DNA of 64,000 nt, from contig JAIQGE010000005.1 of the NCBI GenBank assembly GCA_020072815.1, positions 248,001 to 312,000 of the forward strand, in the 5' to 3' direction. This DNA comes from Terriglobia bacterium (lineage in GTDB: Bacteria > Acidobacteriota > Terriglobia > Terriglobales > Acidobacteriaceae). The position numbers were made by a program, and so were the translations under genes. This document shows, one piece after another, positions 1-7,338 of this stretch (positions are counted from its first letter, which is position 1; each line of letters begins with the position of its first letter). The notes under the pieces are model-generated. The model was not told where the DNA came from and made no database searches. It saw nothing but the letters and a program-made list of their open reading frames with translations.

Positions 1-66
1 CGAACACGCCGCCGCAGTGGCCAGGACCATCAGACAAGCGATCAGCCGTGGACGATTTGCCTTCAG
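1..66 (-). CDS. Possible exported lipoprotein, 5' end only (cut by left edge)
   Basis: Read on the minus strand, the left edge encodes a short basic N-terminus (KANRPR), a hydrophobic stretch and an Ala-Ala-Ala-Cys-Ser segment that looks like a lipoprotein signal and lipobox. A strong Shine-Dalgarno run (GGAGGGGAG) sits six bases upstream of a CTG codon at 66-64. No ATG, GTG or TTG is in frame at that spot, and the only in-frame ATG (30-28) would delete the basic N-terminus. The rest lies outside the window, so function is unknown. It follows the anti-sigma gene by about 140 bases on the same strand. Confidence 0.3.
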   Translation of the reverse strand, partial: MKANRPRLIACLMVLATAAACS

Positions 67-203
67 GACTCCCCTCCAGATGTGCGGGAAAATTCAAGTT
101 TAGGCCGGACAAGGCTTGGGGTCAATTCGGCGACTTCCAATCATGCGGCCCCGGTCGCTGCGGCAGAGCGTCGGCAATTTTTCGCGGCGAGGCGCGGGTA
201 TCG

Positions 204-860
204 CTATCCCTTCACGTTGATATGCGAGAAGGAGATGATGACCCTGCCGGCCACCGGACGTCCGAAGGACTGCGCGGGTGCGAAGACGGTGAACAACAGC
301 GCCCGGTTCAACTGCTGGTGCATTTGCTCATCGTCGCGCCCGGAGAGGATGCGGAAGTTCTCCACCCGGCCGTAGGCGTCCACATAAGTTTCCACCACCA
401 GCGGAGTATCCAGGACCAACTGGTTTTCCGCGTCTGACATCTCCAGTCGCGGCGGAGTGTACAGCAAGGTTGGGACGTCAGTTTCCGCAGCGACTTGCGA
501 CGGCACCAATGCGCCAAACAGCATGGCAAAGAAGATGATGGCCGTAAAAATACCGGCGGTTGCGGGAAACATAAAGGCGCTGAACAGGTTTTCCACGTGG
601 ACCCAGTATCCGCCCCATGGGCTGCTGTTGCGGCGCGAGCGTTCGCTGGCCGCAGCGATCTTGATCCTGCGCGCCAGGTCCGCCGGCGCCTGCTTGGGGC
701 CGAGAGAGGAAACCAGAGACCGCGTCTGCTCCAGCTTGGCGAATTCCTGCGAACACCCGGCGCACTCGCGCATGTGTCCCGACAGCTCTTGCATCTCCGC
801 GCCGCTCATGGCGCCATCCAGGTAGGGGGAGAACCGGGGGCGTGTTTCTGCGCATTTCAT
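204..860 (-). CDS. Zinc-finger anti-sigma factor with TonB-like C-terminal domain
   Basis: This 218-residue membrane protein probably holds the ECF sigma factor encoded just upstream inactive. The N-terminus has the anti-sigma zinc-finger signature His29-x3-Cys33-x2-Cys36, plus Cys3. One membrane segment lies at about residues 91-120 and puts the C-terminus in the periplasm. The C-terminal part (roughly 125-218) contains VVETYVDAYGRVENFRILSG-type sequence resembling TonB/energy-transducer C-terminal domains, an unusual sensor module for this family. The start is two bases after the sigma factor stop, so the pair is co-transcribed and probably translationally coupled. The signal sensed is unknown. 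The zinc-finger call is firm and the TonB-like call is by eye. Confidence 0.85.
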   Translation of the reverse strand: MKCAETRPRFSPYLDGAMSGAEMQELSGHMRECAGCSQEFAKLEQTRSLVSSLGPKQAPADLARRIKIAAASERSRRNSSPWGGYWVHVENLFSAFMFPATAGIFTAIIFFAMLFGALVPSQVAAETDVPTLLYTPPRLEMSDAENQLVLDTPLVVETYVDAYGRVENFRILSGRDDEQMHQQLNRALLFTVFAPAQSFGRPVAGRVIISFSHINVKG

Positions 861-862
861 AG

Positions 863-1591
863 TTACATCTCCACTTCCGGCTGGACTGTGAAACCGGCGG
901 AGGATTGTTTCTCCCGCGCGCGGCCGCTGCCAGCGTGTTCTGCGCCCAGTTCGCGAACAAAAGGTTCCAAACGCTTCTTCAGCGCGTCGCGCCCGCGAAT
1001 CAGACGCGACTTTACGGTTCCCAGGGAAATCTGCAGTACTTCAGCAATCTCTTCGTAGGCCAGGCCTTCGATATCGCGCAGCACCAGCGTGGTGCGATAC
1101 GGCTCCGGCACCTGCTTCAATTCCTGCTCCACGCGCAACTGGATTTCACGATGGGCCAGGTGTTCCAACGGAGATTCGCCGGGATCGGCCAGCACGTCGC
1201 CCAGGCCGAAGGAGTTGCCTTCGTCGTCCACGCGCGATTCCATGGAGGTTTCCTTGCTCTTGTGACGGAACCACCAGCGCCGCTTGTTGGACGCCTCATG
1301 AATGGCGATGCGGTACAGCCAGGTCTTCAGGCTGCAGGCACCGTTGAAATGACGGATGCCGCGAAAAACTTTCAGGAAAACTTCTTGCGTGGTGTCCGCG
1401 GCGTCCGCCGGGTCAGTGAGGATGCGATACACCAGGCTGTAGATGGGCTGGTGATAGTGGTTGACCAGCCAGTTGTATGCCTCCTCGGAACCCGCTTTGA
1501 GTTCCGCGACAATAGAAGCTTCTGCCGTTCGCACGGCAATCGCACTGGCCAGATCACCCACTGATGTTGCTGCTCCCGCCATTTTCCTCAT
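863..1591 (-). CDS. ECF-type RNA polymerase sigma factor (RpoE-like)
   Basis: A 242-residue sigma-70 family protein of the extracytoplasmic-function type. Region 2 is visible around residues 48-105 (YSLVYRILTDPADAADTTQE, then KTWLYRIAIHEASNKRR), and region 4 around 165-212 (VPEPYRTTLVLRDIEGLAYEE, then LGTVKSRLIRGRDALKKRL). The ATG at 1591 is preceded by GGGGTGACGCC. It is immediately followed by its anti-sigma factor. Such pairs usually autoregulate, but no promoter is confidently recognisable in the 170 bases upstream. The N-terminus is about 30 residues longer than minimal RpoE. Group assignment within the ECF classes was not attempted. Confidence 0.93.
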   Translation of the reverse strand: MRKMAGAATSVGDLASAIAVRTAEASIVAELKAGSEEAYNWLVNHYHQPIYSLVYRILTDPADAADTTQEVFLKVFRGIRHFNGACSLKTWLYRIAIHEASNKRRWWFRHKSKETSMESRVDDEGNSFGLGDVLADPGESPLEHLAHREIQLRVEQELKQVPEPYRTTLVLRDIEGLAYEEIAEVLQISLGTVKSRLIRGRDALKKRLEPFVRELGAEHAGSGRAREKQSSAGFTVQPEVEM

Positions 1592-1762
1592 GGCGTCACC
1601 CCAACGTTAACAGGATTAGGGTACCGCTACAACACTTTCGCAAAGTAACCGCCGTAACCCCAGTAACTTAACCTTCTGGAGATAGGGCAATCCTGTAAGA
1701 GATAGACCCCAATTTGAGGCAAAGGTTCCCGGAAAGCGGCATTGTTCGGATACCTGGGTACG

Positions 1763-2836
1763 CTATTTGGGCGCCGGCGTGGGAACCGCCGCCGAAGCCG
1801 TAGCCGCCGTTGTTTTGGTTGAAGCCGGCTTGACTGAAGCTGTCTTGGTTGATGCCGGTTTGGCTGATGCCGTTTTGGCCCCCGCCGCAGGCGGGCTTGC
1901 CTTAAGTGAAGCTGACGCCGGACTCGGCTTGCCTGACGCCGAAGCCGCGCTGGGCTTGCCCGTAGCCGAAGGCGGGTTTGCCTTGCCCGAAGCTGCCCCA
2001 TGCTTGCCCGGAGCGGGGGTCGCCGCGGGCTTGGCAGGCGACGTGGAAGTCTTTTTCTTTGTTGGTTTTGCGGGCTTGCCCGAGACTTCCTCTACGATGA
2101 TCTTGCGGCCTCCGCCGGCGGACTCGCCCTCGGCCGAGGAAACCGCGTTGGGCGACGGCTTGGGCGGCGTCTCCAGCACCAGCGCCGTCTGCTCAATGTA
2201 GCTGGAGAGGCCTTCGCGCGCCGAGTCCAGCGCCGCTGCGTCTTCGGCCAGCGGGTCATATTCTTCTTTGCGGCCCAGGCTGCCGGCGGCGTCGGCCAGG
2301 GAACTCAAGTATTCGTACACCACGTTCACGTCATGGTAGAGCTTGAACGCCGACGACACGCTGCCCCGGCTGTTCTGCACGTCACTGATCAAGCCGGGCA
2401 CCGCGTAGGTGACGTTGCGCTGCAAAGAGCTGGCCAGCTTCTGCAGCTGCTCTTTCTGGTCGGCGTCGGTGCGCCATTTTTCAATGCGCAGCCGGGCGAT
2501 GTTGGCGTTCATGGACAGCGTGGCTTTTTGGATCTGGCCGATCACCGTTTCCAGCTTGGGCGGCGCCTTGGCCGACGTCGCTGCCAGGGAGCCCGCGGGT
2601 TGAGACGGCGGTTGCGAAGACGCTGTTTGCGACGACGACGGCTGAGTTGACGGCGGCTGAGATGATGGCGGCTGAGTTGACGACGCCGCGCCGCGTGGCG
2701 ACGATCCCGGCTGCGCAGGCTGGGCCGCTGCGACCGGCTGCTGCCGGGCACTCTGCGGCTGGGCCGCAAGCCCGGTCACACTTACTGCCATAAAACCAGC
2801 GACCACAAAAGCGGCCACGGCAAGGGTCTTGGTCAT
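1763..2836 (-). CDS. Exported Ala/Pro/Lys-rich low-complexity protein
   Basis: A 357-residue protein with a clear signal peptide (residues 1-25, ending GLAAQ). A Gln/Pro/Ser-rich segment follows to about residue 85. The middle, at about 90-215, looks helical (IGQIQKATLSMNANIARLRI onward) and could be a coiled coil. The C-terminal third is a degenerate tandem repeat of Lys-Pro-Ala-Ser/Thr units (GKPSAASASGKPSPASAS and similar). Composition resembles cell-wall- or DNA-binding tails, but no family is recognised. It is a single-gene unit upstream of the sigma/anti-sigma pair on the same strand, with about 170 bases between them. The six-base-rich coding repeat produces long shadow reading frames on the opposite strand. 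Confidence 0.7.
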   Translation of the reverse strand: MTKTLAVAAFVVAGFMAVSVTGLAAQPQSARQQPVAAAQPAQPGSSPRGAASSTQPPSSQPPSTQPSSSQTASSQPPSQPAGSLAATSAKAPPKLETVIGQIQKATLSMNANIARLRIEKWRTDADQKEQLQKLASSLQRNVTYAVPGLISDVQNSRGSVSSAFKLYHDVNVVYEYLSSLADAAGSLGRKEEYDPLAEDAAALDSAREGLSSYIEQTALVLETPPKPSPNAVSSAEGESAGGGRKIIVEEVSGKPAKPTKKKTSTSPAKPAATPAPGKHGAASGKANPPSATGKPSAASASGKPSPASASLKASPPAAGAKTASAKPASTKTASVKPASTKTTAATASAAVPTPAPK

Positions 2837-3151
2837 TCGCTCTCCGTCACTGTCTTAATCTTACAGCCTGCAACTTAAGATGAAAGCCTCAGGCCGGGAG
2901 TTTCCTCTTATTCCGGCGTATTTCGGCCAGTTTTGGGCCCGTTTACGATTCATTCGGACCGGCTTTGCTGCCATCTCCGTCCGCCGACGCCGCCACAGAC
3001 ACTAACGATCCACCCCAGGAAATACTGTCCACTAGGATACACAAAAGCGACTGGTGATCGGTGCACTTCGCTCCTGCATTTTTCTTTGTCTCTCCCAATC
3101 CCGGCGATTTTGGCAATCATGGCAATTTTGGCAATCTTCTCCGATCCGTGT

Positions 3152-3242
3152 CATCAGCGTTCACCTGTCCCGGCGCTCGCCCCGGCTTGCCGTGGGTGCC
3201 GTGGATCAGCGGTAAGGTTTTTGCCCTTCCGATTCCGGCGAT
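3152..3242. repeat. Direct repeat copy 1 (91 bp, 171-bp offset)
   Basis: The segment beginning CATCAGCGTTCACCTGTCCC recurs 171 bases downstream at 3323-3413 with one internal mismatch (T/C in the AAGGT-TTT stretch). Both copies end in TTCCGATTCCGGCGAT. A looser relative of the tail occurs near 10780-10825. Confidence 0.9.
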
Positions 3243-3322
3243 ATCCCGCCGCCCCGTGGCTGGCCACGCCCGTGTGGCGCCGCCGCCCTCGGCGGTGAGG
3301 TTCTGTCTTTTCCGATCAGTGC

Positions 3323-3413
3323 CATCAGCGTTCACCTGTCCCGGCGCTCGCCCCGGCTTGCCGTGGGTGCCGTGGATCAGCGGTAAGGTCTTTGCCCTTC
3401 CGATTCCGGCGAT
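3323..3413. repeat. Direct repeat copy 2 (91 bp)
   Basis: Second copy of the 3152-3242 repeat. It is followed by further short units of the form GATTCCGGCGAT/GATGTCGGCGAT up to about 3441, as if it seeded a small expansion. Confidence 0.9.
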
Positions 3414-4013
3414 GTCGCGCGATGTCGGCGATTCCGGCGATCTATGAACTCTCTCGTTAACAACTAAATCGTCATCCCACCCCCACCCCTCCCCATACTC
3501 GTTTGTTGCAAACAAAGACAGTTCCGTCATTCGACCCAACGGTCACCCAAGTGTTAACTAACTGATAAATTCTCCTCTTAACCAACTGATTCTTTGCGTA
3601 CTTAGCGTCCTTTGCGGTAAACCTTCGGGTTTATGGTTTCTGCCCTTGGCTGATGGTTGACTCACCACCTGGGACTATCAATCGCTCACCGCCAGTAGCA
3701 CTTTAGATAAAACTACTATTATATAATTTGTTCGCCTATGAATCAATGGCGAAATAGGACGATGTACCGTTTTCGAGTCACCGAAACTCGTCTGGCGCAG
3801 CTCCCTTTCGGGTCACCGAAACTCGTGGAGCGCAGCCGCCCTCGGCTGCGGCTTTTTGTTTCATTGACTGTAAACGGCCATCTTCGCGCCTCGGCTGTTC
3901 ACAGTGGAAGAGTGGCTCATCGTACCCGCGGGACGAACACCAGTCCCGCCAGGACGCCCGATAGTCTAGAGAATCGACGAGAGAACAGCGATCAAAGGCG
4001 ACGCGGTGTGCCA

Positions 4014-4067
4014 GTCCCCAAAAGGGGACGATTGGTAGTAGCCCGCCGTTTCAACGGCGGGAAAGCT
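4014..4067. repeat. Intergenic hairpin repeat, copy at 4 kb
   Basis: Contains AGTCCCC-AAA-GGGGACG-ATTGGTAG followed by GCCGTTTCAACGGCGGGAAAGCT (4045-4067, partly self-complementary). The same two blocks recur at 19057-19142. It looks like a dispersed non-coding repeat of this genome. Confidence 0.7.
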
Positions 4068-4089
4068 AAGAAAAGACCTCTCCCTCTCT

Positions 4090-4122
4090 GCCGCAGGCCC
4101 GCGCGCAGCGAAGCGGAGCGCA
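4090..4122. repeat. Left arm of 33-bp inverted repeat around KAP gene
   Basis: GCCGCAGGCCCGCGCGCAGC plus GAAGCGGAGCGCA here is the reverse complement of 6923-6955 with a single mismatch. The two arms enclose the frameshifted KAP NTPase. Similar GCGCAGCGAAGCGGAGCG strings may be dispersed palindromic repeats, so a mobile origin is not proven. Confidence 0.75.
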
Positions 4123-4210
4123 CAGCGGATCATGGTGAATACGTATTGTGAAAGCGGCTGTTCTCGATATACTCATCGTGTGGGTGCGCGTCCTACCCGC
4201 CCAACAAGCA

Positions 4211-5785
4211 ATGACAGATCGTTGTGTCACCCATCTACTGCCGGACGACCCCACTACGCATGACGTGTTCGGTTCTCACCAGCGCGTTGCCTCCGCGATT
4301 GCGGAGTTGATCAAGTCTGAGAAAGTTGGGAAAACGGTAGCTATTACTGGCTCCTGGGGTTGCGGCAAATCCAGTGTGCTGCGTATGGTTCGACAGGATT
4401 TGAGCCAAGTTGCTGACGTCTTTATCTTTGACGCCTGGGCGCACGAAGGGGATCCTTTACGGCGAACGTTTCTGGAGCGGCTGATTGACTTTTTATGGCC
4501 CGATAAACCTGATCAAGAAGTTGAGCAACTTAAGAAAGATCTCCTGCTACGTAAGAAAACGAAGGATGATACGGCGACTCCCGTCCTGACAATGGAAGCT
4601 AAAGTCGTGGGTCTTTCATTGCTTATGGTACCGGCAGGGCTCGCGATGTTCGCGGCGATGGTTAGGATACAGAAGGTATCGTGGGATTACCTAAGCCTGG
4701 GCCTATTACTAGCCCTGCTGCCGATAGTCATATTAGTGCTATTGACTCTTGGGGCGGGTCTTCGCTCGGTTGTGCTGTCTCTAAAGGTACGAATCTCATG
4801 GCGGTTCCTGGTCCCGCTGACAAGTACGGCCGTTGCAATCCTCGGGGTGATTGCCTACCGGAATAGAGGTCCCCTGATTTCAGTCCTCAGGTTGCTTTTA
4901 TCGCACTGGGCAATCGGATTGATATGCATGTTGGCAGCTCTTGCGGTCATCATGTCCGCAATCTTACGGTCGACGGCCACTTTTGCAAATATATTTCCGC
5001 TTTTACTTAACCGAACTGTCACTACAAGTCGATCAGAATCAGTCGAATCCGTAGATCCTTCTTCTGTAGAGTTTCAGCGCTGGTTTGCTTCTATCGTGGA
5101 CATCTACAAACGCAGCAGCAAGACCAACCGGCTTGTGATAGCGATTGATAACTTGGATCGCGTAGATCCTGGCATGGCACTCCAGCTTTGGTCTACGATG
5201 CGAACATTTTTCGAGTTTGATTTCGATGACAACCCCTGGGCTAGGTGTATCTGGCTTCTAGCGGCTTTTGATGTAAATGCCCTCCGCCGACTTTGGCCAA
5301 GCTCTGACGGTTCAGCTGAAGCCTTCGTCAAAAAGACATTTCAAATCTCTTTTGCTGTGCCGCCTTTAGTGCTACTCAAACGAGATGACTTTCTTCTGAA
5401 ACAGCTCAGGGCAGCGTTTCCATTCCACAACGACCCGCAATTCCAGAAAGTGATTCTGTTGTACGGTCTGGAACACATTGGTGAAGTCTCAACTCCGAGA
5501 GAAATCACCAACTTCGTCAATTCTGTTGGCTCTATTCACCGGCAATGGTTCGACGATATCCCCTTGGTGCAACAAGCCCAATACGTCATAGCTGCCAGCG
5601 CCAGCGACGGTGCCGATGTCACAAATGTTCTCACCGCCGCTGCCGCACCTCCTGAGAGTCCCGAGGAAATTGTCGGGACTGACTGGCGCGACGCCCTCGC
5701 GGCAATCCACTTCAGCGTGCCTATAGCCGATGCCGCCCATGTGTTCATGTCAGGGCCACTGGTTAAGCAGCCTGACCACAGGTGA
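4211..5785 (+). CDS. KAP-family P-loop NTPase, N-terminal part (frameshifted)
   Basis: N-terminal 524 residues of a membrane-anchored KAP NTPase. Walker A is GSWGCGKSS at residues 47-55 and Walker B is LVIAIDNLDR near 305. About four membrane segments lie between (roughly 135-255), the classic KAP layout of transmembrane helices inserted in the P-loop domain. The reading frame ends at 5785 just after LVKQPDHR, but homologous-looking sequence continues in another frame. Skipping one C at 5771 or 5772 gives an uninterrupted product of about 893 residues ending at 6893. The ATG at 4211 has no clear ribosome site, and a GTG at 4148 is the alternative start. KAP NTPases include the phage-exclusion protein PifA, so a defence role is possible. 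Base composition is visibly more AT-rich than the neighbours, suggesting transfer. Confidence 0.8.
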   Translation: MTDRCVTHLLPDDPTTHDVFGSHQRVASAIAELIKSEKVGKTVAITGSWGCGKSSVLRMVRQDLSQVADVFIFDAWAHEGDPLRRTFLERLIDFLWPDKPDQEVEQLKKDLLLRKKTKDDTATPVLTMEAKVVGLSLLMVPAGLAMFAAMVRIQKVSWDYLSLGLLLALLPIVILVLLTLGAGLRSVVLSLKVRISWRFLVPLTSTAVAILGVIAYRNRGPLISVLRLLLSHWAIGLICMLAALAVIMSAILRSTATFANIFPLLLNRTVTTSRSESVESVDPSSVEFQRWFASIVDIYKRSSKTNRLVIAIDNLDRVDPGMALQLWSTMRTFFEFDFDDNPWARCIWLLAAFDVNALRRLWPSSDGSAEAFVKKTFQISFAVPPLVLLKRDDFLLKQLRAAFPFHNDPQFQKVILLYGLEHIGEVSTPREITNFVNSVGSIHRQWFDDIPLVQQAQYVIAASASDGADVTNVLTAAAAPPESPEEIVGTDWRDALAAIHFSVPIADAAHVFMSGPLVKQPDHR

Positions 5786-6893
5786 TGTTACGAAGCTTTC
5801 ACAACTAGCCAGCATTAGAGGATTCAGCCGCATTTTGTCGGATGTTGTCATCCGCAATTCAGCCCTTTGGCTCAACAGTGGGCAAACTCAGAATCTTACC
5901 AATGCTGTGCTGGCGCTCAACTCGGTGACAGTCGACGAAAACGACGAGGGCATCAAGACTGCGTGGCGATGGTGGACCGACGCGGCTTCTCGAATGGAAA
6001 AGTGGGCACCTGTGACTGCCCAAACTGGGAACGCTCTTTCAGTTCTTATCAAGAGATCAAAAGATACAGTCCAAATTGGAAATCTGCTGAAATCGGCAGG
6101 TAGGACTATTCCTCGCACATCAGAGGGCGCTGTTGATAACTCTGACTCGGCTCTCAGGAAGTATGTTTCGGACATGAAACCCATCCTCGAATTTCTGCCG
6201 CGTCTACCCGAGAATGCCGAATTAATTGTAGGCGGATCGGGACGCACGTATGTAAATCTGTTGATCGCAGGAAAAGCAGTCCTACGTGATCAGTTCTATA
6301 CCATTGCCCCACGAATAAGAGCGCAAAACCCTGATGAGATTACTGATGTATTGGGAGAGATGGTGCGCAGTATCCAAGTAACCAAAGACTTTCCTCAAAT
6401 GGTTGCGATCCTGTCCTCGCATTCCATGCATTTGTTGTGGCAACCAGTCATAGAGGCGATCGAGTCAATATTCAGCAATACAAATAACAATTTCCTCCAG
6501 GTCGGATACCAAGCTTCGCTCGAGGCCGCGCTGGTACTCACCAACTCGGATCCGGCAGCAATCAAAATGCTGCAGACGTTGGCAACAAAGGGGAGTCTGC
6601 ACCACAATCTGGCGCTAGCTGAATTTGTGAACACGCGCGCCGGGTCGGTCACCGCGCTGATTCTTCTGCTCTTCGGTTCTGCCGATCCAACGGAATGGCC
6701 CGGTCGTGCAAGGGAAGGCGCGCATTGGTTTTCAGAATGGCTAAATGCACCAGTGCGAAAGCCTGGCGAGACCAAAGCGGTTGCAGACTTGGCTATTGAA
6801 TTTTCGCAAGTGCAACGGTTGCAAGGAATAAGGGATCGTTCGAAGAAGGTATCGCCAGCAGTCTCGGCGATGTTGCACGTTTTGGAAAGATGA
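5730..6893 (+). CDS. KAP-family NTPase, C-terminal part (frameshifted continuation)
   Basis: This frame carries the rest of the KAP protein from about residue 520 on. The real continuation begins at LTTGDVTKLSQLASIRGF (near 5772); the ATG at 5730 is probably an artefact of the shift. The sequence is a long helical region (ALRKYVSDMKPILEFLPRL and similar) without recognised motifs, as in the helical tails of large KAP/YobI-like proteins. If the shift is real the gene is dead or needs +1 frameshifting. If it is a sequencing error the gene is intact. The stop at 6893 lies 30 bases before the right arm of the inverted repeat. Confidence 0.75.
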   Translation: MPPMCSCQGHWLSSLTTGDVTKLSQLASIRGFSRILSDVVIRNSALWLNSGQTQNLTNAVLALNSVTVDENDEGIKTAWRWWTDAASRMEKWAPVTAQTGNALSVLIKRSKDTVQIGNLLKSAGRTIPRTSEGAVDNSDSALRKYVSDMKPILEFLPRLPENAELIVGGSGRTYVNLLIAGKAVLRDQFYTIAPRIRAQNPDEITDVLGEMVRSIQVTKDFPQMVAILSSHSMHLLWQPVIEAIESIFSNTNNNFLQVGYQASLEAALVLTNSDPAAIKMLQTLATKGSLHHNLALAEFVNTRAGSVTALILLLFGSADPTEWPGRAREGAHWFSEWLNAPVRKPGETKAVADLAIEFSQVQRLQGIRDRSKKVSPAVSAMLHVLER

Positions 6894-6922
6894 GTCTAAC
6901 TTGAACTGAAGAGTTCTCTTCT

Positions 6923-6955
6923 TGCGCTCCGCTTCGCTGCGCGCAGGCCTGCGGC
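6923..6955. repeat. Right arm of 33-bp inverted repeat around KAP gene
   Basis: Reverse complement of 4090-4122 with one mismatch (T for C). No target-site duplication is obvious immediately outside either arm, and no transposase is present between the arms. Confidence 0.75.
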
Positions 6956-7017
6956 GCATGGAAACTTAATTCATTGATAAGGCGTATCTGATATGAAACC
7001 CAAGATGTAAGGAGATC

Positions 7018-7155
7018 CGATCAGAAAAGAGCAGCGGAAATGTCTTTGCCGACTTGGGACTCCCACATCCAGAGCAGGAGCTGCTAAAGGCCAAGCTGCT
7101 GTTGCAGACTCGCCGCCTGCTCAAGAAACGCGGGATCAAGAAACCTCCGCGCTGA
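7018..7155 (+). pseudogene. Remnant of HigA-like/XRE antitoxin
   Basis: An open stretch without a start codon encodes SSGNVFADLGLPHPEQELLK and continues AKLLLQTRRLLKKRGIKKPPR to a stop. This matches the N-terminal signature of HigA-type XRE antitoxins (SGNVFADLGLPxPEExLxKA). The DNA-binding helix-turn-helix half is missing. The frame is closed upstream by a TGA near 6994. Its position next to the KAP element fits a decayed accessory patch. Confidence 0.6.
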
Positions 7156-7210
7156 ACCCCTGCCGTCCGTGCTCCTCTGTGCCCTCCGTGGTTATCTCTC
7201 CCGACGCATG

Positions 7211-7224
7211 TGCAACCCTTTGCA
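7211..7224. promoter_or_regulatory. EPS-regulon palindrome, site 1
   Basis: TGCAACCCTTTGCA lies 115 bases before the start of the secreted propeller gene. It matches the 14-bp pattern TGCAA-N4-TTGCA found in other gaps of the exosortase/EPS region. Confidence 0.5.
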
Positions 7225-7338
7225 CACCGCAAAACTTTTTCAGCGCGTTCCAACAACCTGACAGCATCCCAAGCTATGATGAATCCACGCCGCTCGGGTT
7301 TTGACGGATCTTTCACGTCCAGTTGGAGTACTCACAGC

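Larger units (their letters stand above)
2837..4210. other. Repeat-rich intergenic region before the KAP element
   Basis: This long gap holds no credible gene. It contains a 91-bp direct repeat, a hairpin repeat shared with position 19 kb, and one arm of the inverted repeat that brackets the KAP NTPase. An AT-rich patch near 3700-3730 includes a TATAAT hexamer at 3722-3727, but there is no good -35 and no convincing gene behind it. The open frames here on both strands are Arg/Pro-rich and arise from the repeats. Confidence 0.7.

Noticed and set aside
3117-3539. 140-residue minus-strand open frame with an internal duplication
   Set aside because: It is produced by the 91-bp direct repeat; no ribosome site, no family resemblance, and the composition is Arg/Gly/Pro-rich as expected of random GC-rich DNA.
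3738-4151. 137-residue plus-strand open frame after an AT-rich patch with a TATAAT
   Set aside because: The frame runs through the hairpin repeat and the inverted repeat arm, is Arg-rich, and has no recognisable start signal.
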